Source of the DNA: JABFRZ01 sp964631945
Lineage (GTDB): Bacteria; Planctomycetota; UBA1135; GCA-002686595
Direction of reading: 5' to 3'
Length of the DNA stretch: 64,000 nt
Assembly (NCBI GenBank): GCA_964631945.1
Contig: CAZWAY010000003.1
Location: 1 to 64,000, forward strand
The notes under the pieces were generated by a model. That model searched no databases, was not told the DNA's origin, and saw only the letters and a program-made list of their open reading frames with translations. The translations under genes and the position numbers were made by a program. Of this stretch, positions 36,030 to 43,809 are shown in pieces. Position 1 is the first letter of the stretch, and each line of letters begins with the position of its first letter.

Positions 36030-36129
36030 CTCGAGCGGATGGCTCGGCAACCGCCCGCGCCAGCCTTCGGCCGTCACGTGCGCTTGCTCTGCTCGCCCGC
36101 TGCTCAGGATGCTCCGGTCGCCCGGCATC

Positions 36130-36200
36130 GGTTCCTTCCTCCCGTCGAAGTTGACATCCGGTCGCCCGTGAGATGTCAACCTTCAACAAGAGGAGAAACC
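36130..36200 (+). promoter_or_regulatory. Ribosome-site-sequestering leader hairpin
   Basis: GAAGTTGACATC (36147-36158) pairs with GATGTCAACCTTC (36172-36184, one bulge). Outside it, TCCTC (36137-36141) pairs with GAGGA (36190-36194) and GGTT (36130-36133) with AACC (36197-36200), covering the ribosome site of the gene at 36202. Confidence 0.5.
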
Positions 36201-36201
36201 T

Positions 36202-36471
36202 ATGAACAACGAGAGACAGAAACCGGTGCACGAGATTCGCGTAGGGCTTGTTCGCGCGAGCATCTGGGAGAACAAGAGCGAGTTCGGGGTCCGCCACAAC
36301 GTGACCATCGAGCGGCTCTACTCGGTGAAGCTCGACGACAACCGTCGACAGTGGAAGAGCACGAGCTCCTTCGGACGGGACGACCTTCTGGTCGCCGCCA
36401 AGGTGCTGGACCTGGCGCACACGTGGATCCACTCGAAGCCGAACGAGAACGCCGAAGAGCAGGCCGCGTGA
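36202..36471 (+). CDS. Small mobile-element protein, RDDL/AKVxDLA family (copy 2)
   Basis: Protein of 89 aa beginning MNNERQKPVHEIRVGLVRAS. It is a paralogue of the protein at 35032: the central KLDDNRRQWKSTSSFGRDDL and the C-terminal VAAKVLDLAHTWIHSK align with KNEGDSEWSRSTSFNRDDL and VAKVADLAWCWIHE. The ribosome site is AGAGGAG. The function is unknown. Copies on one element with separately structured leaders suggest they are expressed under different conditions. Confidence 0.7.
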   Translation: MNNERQKPVHEIRVGLVRASIWENKSEFGVRHNVTIERLYSVKLDDNRRQWKSTSSFGRDDLLVAAKVLDLAHTWIHSKPNENAEEQAA

Positions 36472-36638
36472 CGTTCGCTGGAGCGTTCCGCGAGGGGCGC
36501 TCCCTTTTCGCGCAGTAGGAGAGGGGAGAGGACGCGCTCCGCGCGCTCGAGGAGACGGAGGAACGAGGCTCGGCGAAGGGAATCGGCCGAAGCCCGTTGG
36601 GGTCGGGCTCGTGTGGCTCAGCTCGCGTCGCCTCGGCC

Positions 36639-36709
36639 CGTTCCTCCTTCGCGCGAGCGGCATCCGCCACGGCTCGGTGAGCGGATGGCCGCTCTTCGAA
36701 GGAGGAACG
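36639..36709 (+). promoter_or_regulatory. Long perfect leader hairpin hiding the sigma-factor ribosome site
   Basis: CGTTCCTCCTTCG (36639-36651) is perfectly complementary to CGAAGGAGGAACG (36697-36709), which contains the ribosome site 5 nt before the ATG at 36714. Inner stems GAGCGGC/GCCGCTC and ATCCGC/GCGGAT extend it. Translation of the sigma factor would be blocked unless the hairpin is opened. Confidence 0.65.
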
Positions 36710-36713
36710 AACG

Positions 36714-37502
36714 ATGCCGAGGACGACGCGAGACGATGAACAACCAGTAGAGCCACCACCAACCAGGGCTTCGGCCGAGCTCGCCGAAGCCATCATCCCA
36801 TCCCTGCTGGCGCAGGAGGCCGGCCGCGCAAGAAGCGCTGAACGCCCACTCGTCCACTGCACCGAAGCCGAGTTGCTCGGTGTCATGGCGCTGCAAGAGC
36901 TCGACGCCGACGCGGCGCGGGACGCCTGGAGCGAGCTCTACTGCCGGCACTCCCGATACGTCGCCAAGGTGGCGGCGCGAGCACTCGGAGAGCGCGCACG
37001 AGACGACGCCGCCGTGGCCGACTTCGTGCACGACGCCTTCCACAGCGTGTTCGACTGGGCCGGTCGACAGCCGAAGGAGGTCGACCTCGCGGGACGATTC
37101 GATGCTCCCGACCGCGACGTGGTCCGCAGCAAGGTGCTCGCATTCCTGGCTACCGTCACGCGGCGCCTGGTCGCGCACTCCTTCGAGGGACGCTATCGCG
37201 CACCACGCGAGCTCCTCTCCGACGGACTCGACGAAATGTCCGCCGGTGTCGACGAGGACGCCGAGCCACCACCAGCGACCGAACACTCGCGGCTCGACGA
37301 TGTCCTCGAGCTCCTCAGCTCCGACGAGGCCGAGGCCCTGCGCGTGAGCCTCCCCTGGTACCAGCCCGAGACCGGCGAGTTCGCGTTCCCTCGAGGCGAA
37401 GCGGCTCGAGTTGCTGCGTCGCTCGGAATCACACCCGATGTCCTTCGCCAGCGCCGATGCCGTTCGCTGAAGCGTCTCCAGTCCTTGCTCGGCAATCGGT
37501 GA
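36714..37502 (+). CDS. ECF-like RNA polymerase sigma factor
   Basis: Protein of 262 aa. Sigma region 2 reads AWSELYCRHSRYVAKVAARA near 65-84 followed by VADFVHDAFHSVFDWAGRQ. Region 4, an HTH, reads RGEAARVAASLGITPDVLRQ near 230-249, then RRCRSLKRLQSLL. The N-terminal 40 residues and the linker between regions 2 and 4 (about 155-200, acidic) are unusual. No anti-sigma gene is adjacent. It could direct transcription of the element's own operons. Its ribosome site lies inside a perfect 13-bp stem, so control is likely translational. Confidence 0.8.
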   Translation: MPRTTRDDEQPVEPPPTRASAELAEAIIPSLLAQEAGRARSAERPLVHCTEAELLGVMALQELDADAARDAWSELYCRHSRYVAKVAARALGERARDDAAVADFVHDAFHSVFDWAGRQPKEVDLAGRFDAPDRDVVRSKVLAFLATVTRRLVAHSFEGRYRAPRELLSDGLDEMSAGVDEDAEPPPATEHSRLDDVLELLSSDEAEALRVSLPWYQPETGEFAFPRGEAARVAASLGITPDVLRQRRCRSLKRLQSLLGNR

Positions 37503-37542
37503 CTCCCGGACGCTCGAGCACGGCGGTGCCGGTTTGTTCCAG

Positions 37543-37614
37543 CGGACCGCCGCTTGAAGGGAAGGAGAGCTTCCTCGCGAAGGGGTCCCTGTCTCCGTCG
37601 TGCTTCGTTTCCAT
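37543..37614 (-). pseudogene. Truncated inverted copy of the start of the gene at 37789
   Basis: On the minus strand from 37614 this encodes METKHDGDRDPFARKLSFP. The gene at 37789 begins METKHDNNKRNPFARKLSFP. Eighteen consecutive bases at the start (37597-37614 against 37789-37806) and 27 consecutive bases further in (37559-37585 against 37821-37847) are identical; only the 11- versus 14-nt stretch between differs. The homology then ends. A transcript crossing both could form a 45-bp hairpin enclosing the leader. Confidence 0.75.
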
Positions 37615-37731
37615 GCATCAGTCCACGGGCGCGAAGGCGGAGGAGGCCGCAAGGCCGCGCGCCGCGAGTACGCGTCACTTGCCTTGCTCTTGGCCTCCAC
37701 CGAACGCCTTCACTCGCGCCCGTGGCCTTCG

Positions 37732-37785
37732 TGCCTCCCGGTTTCGTTTCGCGATGGCTCGCGAACGAAACGAAACCAGGAGGCA
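37732..37785 (+). promoter_or_regulatory. Ribosome-site-sequestering leader hairpin (strongest example)
   Basis: TGCCTCC (37732-37738) pairs with the ribosome site GGAGGCA (37779-37785), one mismatch follows, then GGTTTCGTTTCG (37740-37751) pairs perfectly with CGAAACGAAACC (37766-37777). The 20-position stem completely buries the Shine-Dalgarno sequence of the gene at 37789. Confidence 0.7.
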
Positions 37786-37788
37786 AAC

Positions 37789-38100
37789 ATGGAAACGAAG
37801 CACGACAACAACAAGCGGAACCCCTTCGCGAGGAAGCTCTCCTTCCCACTCGGGGAGGTCCGCATCACCGGCGGCGTGGAGCGCAAGCTCGACCCCTACG
37901 ACGTGGTCACGGGCATCACGCGCCACGCGCGAGGTGACTGGGGCGAACTCGACGACCTCGACCGCGAGCAGAACGAGCGCGCCTACGAACAGGGAGGTCG
38001 GCTCTTCTCGCAGTACACCGCGAAGAGCGGGAAGCGGTTCTGGGTCATCACCGAATGCGACCGTTCGGCAACGACGGTGCTCTTGCCGGAGGAGTACTAG
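37789..38100 (+). CDS. Small mobile-element protein, DWGE/LLPEEY family (copy 2)
   Basis: Protein of 103 aa, paralogue of the product of 34090. It shares METK at the start, SFPLGEVRITGG, RHARGDWGELDD and KRFWVITECDRSATTVLLPE. It has no catalytic motif and no known function. The start at 37789 follows CCAGGAGGCAAAC. It begins a run of four tightly spaced genes: the next ATG is 2 nt after its stop, followed by 4-nt and 11-nt overlaps. Confidence 0.75.
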   Translation: METKHDNNKRNPFARKLSFPLGEVRITGGVERKLDPYDVVTGITRHARGDWGELDDLDREQNERAYEQGGRLFSQYTAKSGKRFWVITECDRSATTVLLPEEY

Positions 38101-38102
38101 CC

Positions 38103-38501
38103 ATGAGCGAATCGACGCCGCGCGAGTACACCATCCAGGTGCAGCAGACCATCCTCTTCTTCGAGGATGTCGTCGTCACGGCCGCGACCGAGGCGGAAGC
38201 GCGAGCGCTCGCCGTCGAAGAGTTCCAGTGCGATTGGTCGCGGTCCTTCGAGCTGAGGACCACGACGCACGCCGCCGAAGGAGTCTTCACGGAGTCGGAA
38301 AGGGACCCAACTCCCTCCGATGCGTTTCTCCGCGACCTGCCGCGGCTCATCGACGAGGCGCGCACGGCGCTGTGCAACTACATCGGCGACGAGCCGCTCG
38401 ACCTGGGCGAAGCCGCCAGCGACATGTACCGAATCCTGAAGGTGCTCGTTGCCTGGGCGGAGCAGGTTCCCGGCGTCCCATCCGCGGAGGAGAGCCTATG
38501 A
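38103..38501 (+). CDS. Hypothetical protein
   Basis: Protein of 132 aa, not recognised. The N-terminal half (YTIQVQQTILFFEDVVVTAA then TEAEARALAVEEF) looks like a small beta-alpha domain; the C-terminal half is helical (SDMYRILKVLVAWAEQVPG). It contains no Cys-rich motif. It starts 2 nt after the preceding stop, with GGAGGAG in the end of that gene as ribosome site, and its stop overlaps the next ATG (ATGA), so all are co-translated. Confidence 0.68.
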   Translation: MSESTPREYTIQVQQTILFFEDVVVTAATEAEARALAVEEFQCDWSRSFELRTTTHAAEGVFTESERDPTPSDAFLRDLPRLIDEARTALCNYIGDEPLDLGEAASDMYRILKVLVAWAEQVPGVPSAEESL

Positions 38502-38776
38502 GCTACTTGGAGAGGTTCCTCGAAGGCATCCTCGAAGAGCTGCACGACCGGTTCACCGGCCTGCCGCTGGAGCGCATCAAGAAGGAAGCGCGCGAGCTGC
38601 TCGAAGAGGAGCTGCTCGACCTCGATGCGACATTGGAGCTGTTCCTGGAACGGCTCGGCGTCTGCCGCCGTTGCGGCAACGCCTGGCCGACCTGGGACAT
38701 GGAGGAAGGGCAGGGCGAGGACGGGCCCTACCACGTCTGCGAGAAGTGCTCCGGCGAGGTGCCGCATGGAAGGTAA
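38498..38776 (+). CDS. Small zinc-ribbon protein
   Basis: Protein of 92 aa. A helical, Glu/Leu-rich N-terminus (LERIKKEARELLEEELLDLD) is followed by a C-terminal zinc ribbon: CRRCGNAWPTWD near 56-67 and CEKCSG near 81-86, giving two CxxC pairs. It could be a small regulatory or DNA-associated protein. It overlaps the previous gene by 4 nt and the following methylase gene by 11 nt. Confidence 0.7.
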   Translation: MSYLERFLEGILEELHDRFTGLPLERIKKEARELLEEELLDLDATLELFLERLGVCRRCGNAWPTWDMEEGQGEDGPYHVCEKCSGEVPHGR

Positions 38777-39512
38777 CCAGCCACCACGGCGCACCTCCTG
38801 GCCCTGGCAGAACGCGCCGAAGCCCGACACCACGCTCTGCGACCATGCAGACCGCGAGCGCCTCTACACCGCGGACCCGAACTTCGGCTCCGTGGTCTCG
38901 TACCCCTCCCGCTGCCAAGCCTGGGGCGACAGCCGCTACCGAGGGAACTGCGACGGCACCCTCTTCAAGGAGCTGCTCCTGCGCTACCGCCCGAAGACCG
39001 TGGCCGACCCGATGATGGGGTCCGGCACGACAAGGGACGTCGTCCGCGGCATCAACCGACACCTCCGGACTCGCATCGAGTTCTTCGGCGCCGACCTCCG
39101 GACCGGCTTCGACCTAGAGCGCGACACGCTCCCCGGTCCCTTCGAGTTCATCTGGCTGCACCCGCCCTACTGGGACATCGTCCGCTACTCACAGGCTGAC
39201 CCCCGAGACTTGAGCCAGACCGCCGAGTGGCCGGAGTTCTGCCAGCGCCTCTCCGTCTGCCTGCTTCGCTGCGCCGGAGCGCTCACCCCCGGAGGCCACC
39301 TCGCCGTCCTCGTCGGCGACATCCGCAAGCGAGGCCGCTACTACTCCATGGCCGCCGAGATTCTGTCCCACCGAGGAGCCTTCGGAGAGCTGCGCTCCAT
39401 CCTCATCAAGGAGCAGCACCGCTGCACCTCGGACCGGAAGACCTACGCGCCATTCGTCGACGCTCCCATCCGTCACGAGTACTGCCTGCTCTTCCGCCGG
39501 CCGAGCGCCTGA
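38766..39512 (+). CDS. Orphan DNA methyltransferase of the mobile element
   Basis: Protein of 248 aa with an AdoMet motif I DPMMGSGTTRDVV near 81-93 and a catalytic motif HPPYWDIVRYS near 125-135, in which His replaces the usual first Asp of DPPY. The order, with the binding motif before the catalytic motif, is unlike most beta-class enzymes. ALTPGGHLAVLVGDI near 170-184 is a typical strand-loop. No restriction partner is adjacent, so it may protect the element or regulate it. The ATG at 38766 lies inside the preceding gene by 11 nt. Confidence 0.78.
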   Translation: MEGNQPPRRTSWPWQNAPKPDTTLCDHADRERLYTADPNFGSVVSYPSRCQAWGDSRYRGNCDGTLFKELLLRYRPKTVADPMMGSGTTRDVVRGINRHLRTRIEFFGADLRTGFDLERDTLPGPFEFIWLHPPYWDIVRYSQADPRDLSQTAEWPEFCQRLSVCLLRCAGALTPGGHLAVLVGDIRKRGRYYSMAAEILSHRGAFGELRSILIKEQHRCTSDRKTYAPFVDAPIRHEYCLLFRRPSA

Positions 39513-39762
39513 CAAGGCGCCGGCCCCGCTCTCCATCCACAGGACCGGGCCCGGACCGGCCACCTGCGCCGACCTTCCACCCCACCCTCCACCCTGAACG
39601 CCGGAGGTGTCCCTCCCGGGACCCCCCCGGACCCCCTGACCTGCCCGCCACCCACCCCGCTGGCCTTCCCGCCCACCACCCCAGGCCAGCGCTCCCCCCC
39701 AACCCCGCCCACCTCCCGCCCCCCGAATGCGACCGCGCGTAAGATCTGCGCCCACCAGGAGC
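39513..39762. other. Strongly C-skewed intergenic tract
   Basis: About 250 nt with almost only C, with some A, G and T, on the plus strand, including runs of seven and six C (39627-39633 region and 39698-39720 region). The minus strand is correspondingly G-rich and could form G-quadruplexes. No gene is present. AGGAGC just before 39763 serves the next gene. Confidence 0.6.
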
Positions 39763-40404
39763 ATGGCGAAGTTGGGGGAGAGCTTGGCGGGCCGCGATCT
39801 CGAGATTCTCGAGGTGCTTTCGCGTCGGGTCCGGATGCTCTCCCTGGACCAGGTGGCCCGGACTTGGTGGGGCGCCACTCGGAATGCGACGACCAATGCC
39901 GCACGTCGCCTCACGGTCCTCGAGCGCCGCGGCCTACTGCGCCGGATGCCGGCGATGGTCCACGAGCTCCCCGGCCTCGAGGAGCCGCTGCTCACCTGGC
40001 GGCCGGGTGACCGGACGCCGGACCTGCCGGCCATCGCCTACCGGCTCGAGCGGCGCTGGAGCTCGCCGCTGCGACCGGTCGTGCTCGTCGCGGCGACCCG
40101 CGAGGTGGGCTCGTGGCTCGGCGGGGGCGGCGGGCGGAAGCCACGCGAGAGCGAGCTCTCCCACGACCTCGGCCTGGCCGCGCTCTACCTCCGGTTCCGC
40201 GGGCAGGAGCCCGGGCGCGCCGCCTCCTGGGTGCCCGAGGACCTCTTCGACCCGGGCGAGCTCGAGGGCTTCGTTCCCGACGCCGTCGTCCGCGAGGAGG
40301 ACCGGCTGACCCTGATCGAGTTCGCGGGCACCTACAAGAAGGAGCGGCTCCAGAAGCTCCACGCCTCCTGCGAGCGGACCTCGCTTCCCTACGAGCTCTG
40401 GTGA
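39763..40404 (+). CDS. Replication-relaxation-type protein with winged helix
   Basis: Protein of 213 aa. The N-terminus is a winged helix (LAGRDLEILEVLSRRVRMLS then ATTNAARRLTVLERRGLLRR). The C-terminal part has a PD...E.K-like pattern: FVPDAVVREEDRLTLIEFAG then YKKERLQKL, suggesting a restriction-endonuclease-like fold as proposed for replication-relaxation proteins. The ATG at 39763 follows AGGAGC; an upstream start at 39727 is within the C-rich tract. It overlaps the next gene by 1 nt. Its function in DNA processing is inferred. Confidence 0.62.
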   Translation: MAKLGESLAGRDLEILEVLSRRVRMLSLDQVARTWWGATRNATTNAARRLTVLERRGLLRRMPAMVHELPGLEEPLLTWRPGDRTPDLPAIAYRLERRWSSPLRPVVLVAATREVGSWLGGGGGRKPRESELSHDLGLAALYLRFRGQEPGRAASWVPEDLFDPGELEGFVPDAVVREEDRLTLIEFAGTYKKERLQKLHASCERTSLPYELW

Positions 40405-41090
40405 TGACGCCGCGCGACGAGCAGATCCTGCGCCACGTCGCGCGTCATCGACTGACCATCCGGCCGGTCCTGCAGAAGCTCTTCTTCAAGAGCGCCGACG
40501 CCGCCGGCAACGTGGTGGCTCGGCTGCTCAAGGCCGGGCTGCTCGAGTCGTCCAAGTTCCCCGACGGCTTCAGCTACTACCAGCTCACCGAGGAGGGCGC
40601 GAAGGCGATCGGCCTCACCGACGTGCCGCGCGCATCCGACGCGCACGCCGTCCACGCGGCGCTCGCGTCGCTGTGGTTCTGCTCGATGGACGAGGGGCCG
40701 CGGCTCCTGCTCACGGCGGCCGAAGAGCAGGAGCTCCTCGGCGTGAACGCGCCCGGCGCGATGCACTGCATCCAGCCCGCCGGCGAGTGGTCGGTGCTGC
40801 ACGAGCTCTACGTGCCCGGCCCCGGCACGAGCGAAGAGAACGTGCTCGACCGCCTGAAGAAACGCATCGACGAACGCCGGAAAGACCCTCTCTTGCGAGA
40901 TTGGATCGCCAGTCGCAACCTGGGTTTCGCAGTGCTCGTCGAACAAGAAGATCGACGAGCGACGCTGAAGAATCGGATCGGCAAAGCGGAACTGCGCCGC
41001 TTCACGTCCATCGCAGTCGAGCTCGCCCCAGGACCCGCGACCCTGCGCGCCTTCCTCCATGATCGAAACGGACGAAGCAACGGAACTTGA
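40404..41090 (+). CDS. Winged-helix protein of the transfer region
   Basis: Protein of 228 aa. The first 65 residues form a winged-helix-like domain (PRDEQILRHVARHRLTIRPV then KSADAAGNVVARLLKAGLLE and YYQLTEEGAKAIGL). The rest is an alpha/beta domain with no known motif. It starts 1 nt into the preceding stop and overlaps the coupling-protein gene by 32 nt. It is probably a partner of the preceding protein or a regulator of the transfer operon. Confidence 0.62.
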   Translation: MTPRDEQILRHVARHRLTIRPVLQKLFFKSADAAGNVVARLLKAGLLESSKFPDGFSYYQLTEEGAKAIGLTDVPRASDAHAVHAALASLWFCSMDEGPRLLLTAAEEQELLGVNAPGAMHCIQPAGEWSVLHELYVPGPGTSEENVLDRLKKRIDERRKDPLLRDWIASRNLGFAVLVEQEDRRATLKNRIGKAELRRFTSIAVELAPGPATLRAFLHDRNGRSNGT

Positions 41091-43809
41091 GCGGCTTCAG
41101 GCCAAGAAGCTCGCCGACGCAAGGCACGCACTGCGCGCCTACGAGGAGGCGTGGGAAGCGTACCTGCACGCGCGCGAGCAGCATGGTGACCGACTGAAGG
41201 AGCACGCGGCGCGAGTCGCCGCCTTCGCGGAGCAGAAGAAGCTCTACGACGCGTTCCTCGCGCGCCTCGAGAACCGACGCCGCAGGGCCGGCGACATCGT
41301 CCGTGTCCACCTGCGCGTCGATGCACGCTTCGTCGAGGATCTTGCGGCCATCCTGCGCCAGCACCTCGACCCGTGGGTCCAGGTGCACTCCGCATCGCGG
41401 CAGACGATCGTGCTCCCGCGCAAGCGCGGCACCGCTATCGCCTTCGATCCGAAGCCGGTCCCACAACGAGGGCTTCGCCGCGGGCTCGGAGGTTGGCTGC
41501 TCCGCCTCGTCCCACGGCACAACAGGTTCCTCTACACGTACCGCGTCACGTACACGCGCGGGCAGCGCGTACGCGACGAGGCCGGGCTCGCCGAGGCGAT
41601 CGCCTACTTCGTCGCGGAGCGGGCCAACGCGTCGCTCGCCGCGGCTACTCCGAAGGAAGAGGCGCCGCTCTTCGTGCCGGGCTGGATCCCGATTCCGCCC
41701 GAGGTGTTCGCGGCACTGCTCCAGCGCGTGCTCGCTCCGCGGGGCATGGAGGATGGGGCTCTCGAGTCGAACAACCCCGACGAGAACACCGAGACGCTCG
41801 CGAGGGACCCGAGCCTGCGCCTGCACCTCGAGCTCGCGCCGGCGCGCGAGATCCTGCGGATCGTGAACGAGGAGCTCTTCCCGAGGTTCGTCGACCGTGT
41901 TCCGCTGATGCCGCGCCACGACGTCGCGCCACCGGTAGATCCCGGTCTGCCGCCTGCCGAGCCGGAACCGCCGCGGCTCGTGCCGAACACGACGCGTCTG
42001 TGGGAAGAGCTCCCGTGGGAGGCGCACTTCGAGCGGCTCAAGGTCGGTGCGGAGCGCGCCCCGTCGCAGCACCTCCTGCTCGGGTACGAGCCGGTGACCG
42101 CCGACCCGATCCTGCTGTCGCGTCCGCTGCTCCACGCGCATGCGCACGTCGTCGGCGCGACGCAGACGGGCAAGACGAGCGCCGCCCTCATTCCGCTCGT
42201 GACGCAGCTCATCCGCGGCTCCGACGAACCGCCGCGGCCGGGCGAGCACGTCGGGCCGCCTCCGCCGATCTTGATCATCGACCTCAAGGGCGACTTCGCG
42301 CTGTTCCACACCGCGCGGCTCGAGGCGAAGCGACGCGGCCGGCGGTTCCACTACTTCACGACGCACCCCGAGAAGGACAGCCACGTCTTCGACGTCTTCG
42401 GGAGCCTCGCCTCGCTCATCCCGACGCCGGCGGACCTCGGCGGTTTCTTCGCGCAGGCCTTCGACGTCTTCCACGGGCCCGGCTACGGCCACGGCTACTA
42501 CTCGAAGGAGAACCGCGAGGCGATGGTGCGGGCCGTCGACGAGGCCCGCGAGCAGTCCGGGCGAGCGCCGACGCTCGAGACTTTCGGTGAGGCGTTGAAG
42601 ACGACGGCCTCTAAGAAGACCGGACACGACGCTCGCGAAGCGCAGGCCACGCTCGCGCCGCTCGTGCGCCCGGAGCTCGCCGCGCGGCTCGAGCGTCGCG
42701 AAGGTCTGGACCCGGCGCGTGTGATCCACATGCCGACGGCGATCGAGGAACGCGAGGTCCTCTACTTCTGGGTCCCCGTCCTGCGCAGCACGGCCGGCCT
42801 CGACATCGCGCGCCTCGCGCTCTACTCGTTCATGCACGCCGTCGCCGAGCGCAACTACACGCGCGGCGAGCGGCGCGCCTACGCGATCATCGACGAGTTC
42901 CAGGAGGTCGCGTCCTTCAACATCGGACGCTTGCTCACGTTCTCGGCCGGCGTCGGCCTCTCGATGGTGATGGCGAATCAGTCCGTGCAGAACCTCAAGG
43001 TCGGCAGCACGGACATCCGCGATCACGTCACGACGAACGCGAACCTGCGCCTCTTCTTCAGCGTCGCGAACGGCGACGACATCGAGGAGCTCCAGAAGCT
43101 CTCCGGCGAGAAGACCGTGTGGTCCCAGAGCCGTCAAAGAGCCCGCGGCGGCTCACGCTCCACGCTCACGACCACCACGGACACCGAGACCTTCAGCGAG
43201 TCGAAGGGCAAGAACTGGGGCGAGTTCTTCAGCAACATGTGGGGACACAGCTCGGGTACGGGCAGCACTCCGCAGGGCGGCACGTCGAACAGCAGCTCCC
43301 AGGAGAGCCAGACCAAGGGCGAGAGCAAGGGCGGAAGCAGTCAGGAAGGCGAGTCGCACGGCACTGCGAAGGCCCGCGGCACGACGGAGTCGAGGGACTG
43401 GCGCGTCAGCATCGGGCGCAGCGAGACCGTCCGGCCCGGTCTCGACGCGAACGACATCCTCGACGCGAGCCTCGTCGACCGGGCCTGCCTCGTGCACTCG
43501 AAGCGCGACGCCGGCAAGACGCTCCTCGGCGGCCGGCCGCGTCCGATCCGCTGTCTCTACAGCATGGACACCGAGGAGTACGGCGCGCGACGGCGAACCG
43601 TCTGGCCGCCGGCTCCCGTGCCTCCGTCTGCTCCTCCGAGTGAACCTGTCCGCATCGCGCCGCCGCCACCGCCCCCGGCGCCGAAGCCGGCCGCGAGCGA
43701 GCCCGAGAAGCCGCTCAAGGAACACCCCAAGCGTCGTGAGCGCGGGGTGATGCTCCAGACGTTCTTCGACCAACACGCACCGCCACCCCCGAGAGAGGAG
43801 TCCCCATGA
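41059..43809 (+). CDS. TraD/TraG-like conjugative coupling ATPase
   Basis: Protein of 916 aa. Walker A is VVGATQTGKTSAALIPL near 365-381, Walker B is PPILIIDLKGDFALF near 403-417, and a second acidic box AYAIIDEFQEVASFNIG near 606-622 precedes a TraM-recognition-like region (SMVMANQSVQNLKVGSTDIR). The N-terminus is a basic coiled coil (about 5-75), not an obvious membrane anchor. The C-terminal ~200 residues are Ser/Gly-rich, then Pro-rich. It would bring the element's DNA to a secretion channel. No relaxase or channel genes are visible, so the channel may be elsewhere or the element may be mobilised. Confidence 0.78.
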   Translation: MIETDEATELERLQAKKLADARHALRAYEEAWEAYLHAREQHGDRLKEHAARVAAFAEQKKLYDAFLARLENRRRRAGDIVRVHLRVDARFVEDLAAILRQHLDPWVQVHSASRQTIVLPRKRGTAIAFDPKPVPQRGLRRGLGGWLLRLVPRHNRFLYTYRVTYTRGQRVRDEAGLAEAIAYFVAERANASLAAATPKEEAPLFVPGWIPIPPEVFAALLQRVLAPRGMEDGALESNNPDENTETLARDPSLRLHLELAPAREILRIVNEELFPRFVDRVPLMPRHDVAPPVDPGLPPAEPEPPRLVPNTTRLWEELPWEAHFERLKVGAERAPSQHLLLGYEPVTADPILLSRPLLHAHAHVVGATQTGKTSAALIPLVTQLIRGSDEPPRPGEHVGPPPPILIIDLKGDFALFHTARLEAKRRGRRFHYFTTHPEKDSHVFDVFGSLASLIPTPADLGGFFAQAFDVFHGPGYGHGYYSKENREAMVRAVDEAREQSGRAPTLETFGEALKTTASKKTGHDAREAQATLAPLVRPELAARLERREGLDPARVIHMPTAIEEREVLYFWVPVLRSTAGLDIARLALYSFMHAVAERNYTRGERRAYAIIDEFQEVASFNIGRLLTFSAGVGLSMVMANQSVQNLKVGSTDIRDHVTTNANLRLFFSVANGDDIEELQKLSGEKTVWSQSRQRARGGSRSTLTTTTDTETFSESKGKNWGEFFSNMWGHSSGTGSTPQGGTSNSSSQESQTKGESKGGSSQEGESHGTAKARGTTESRDWRVSIGRSETVRPGLDANDILDASLVDRACLVHSKRDAGKTLLGGRPRPIRCLYSMDTEEYGARRRTVWPPAPVPPSAPPSEPVRIAPPPPPPAPKPAASEPEKPLKEHPKRRERGVMLQTFFDQHAPPPPREESP

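Noticed and set aside
37457..38776. Plus-strand frame of 439 codons spanning several genes
   Set aside because: Only its last part (38498-38776) has the zinc-ribbon protein with a proper overlapping start; the rest is out of frame with the sigma factor and two small genes.
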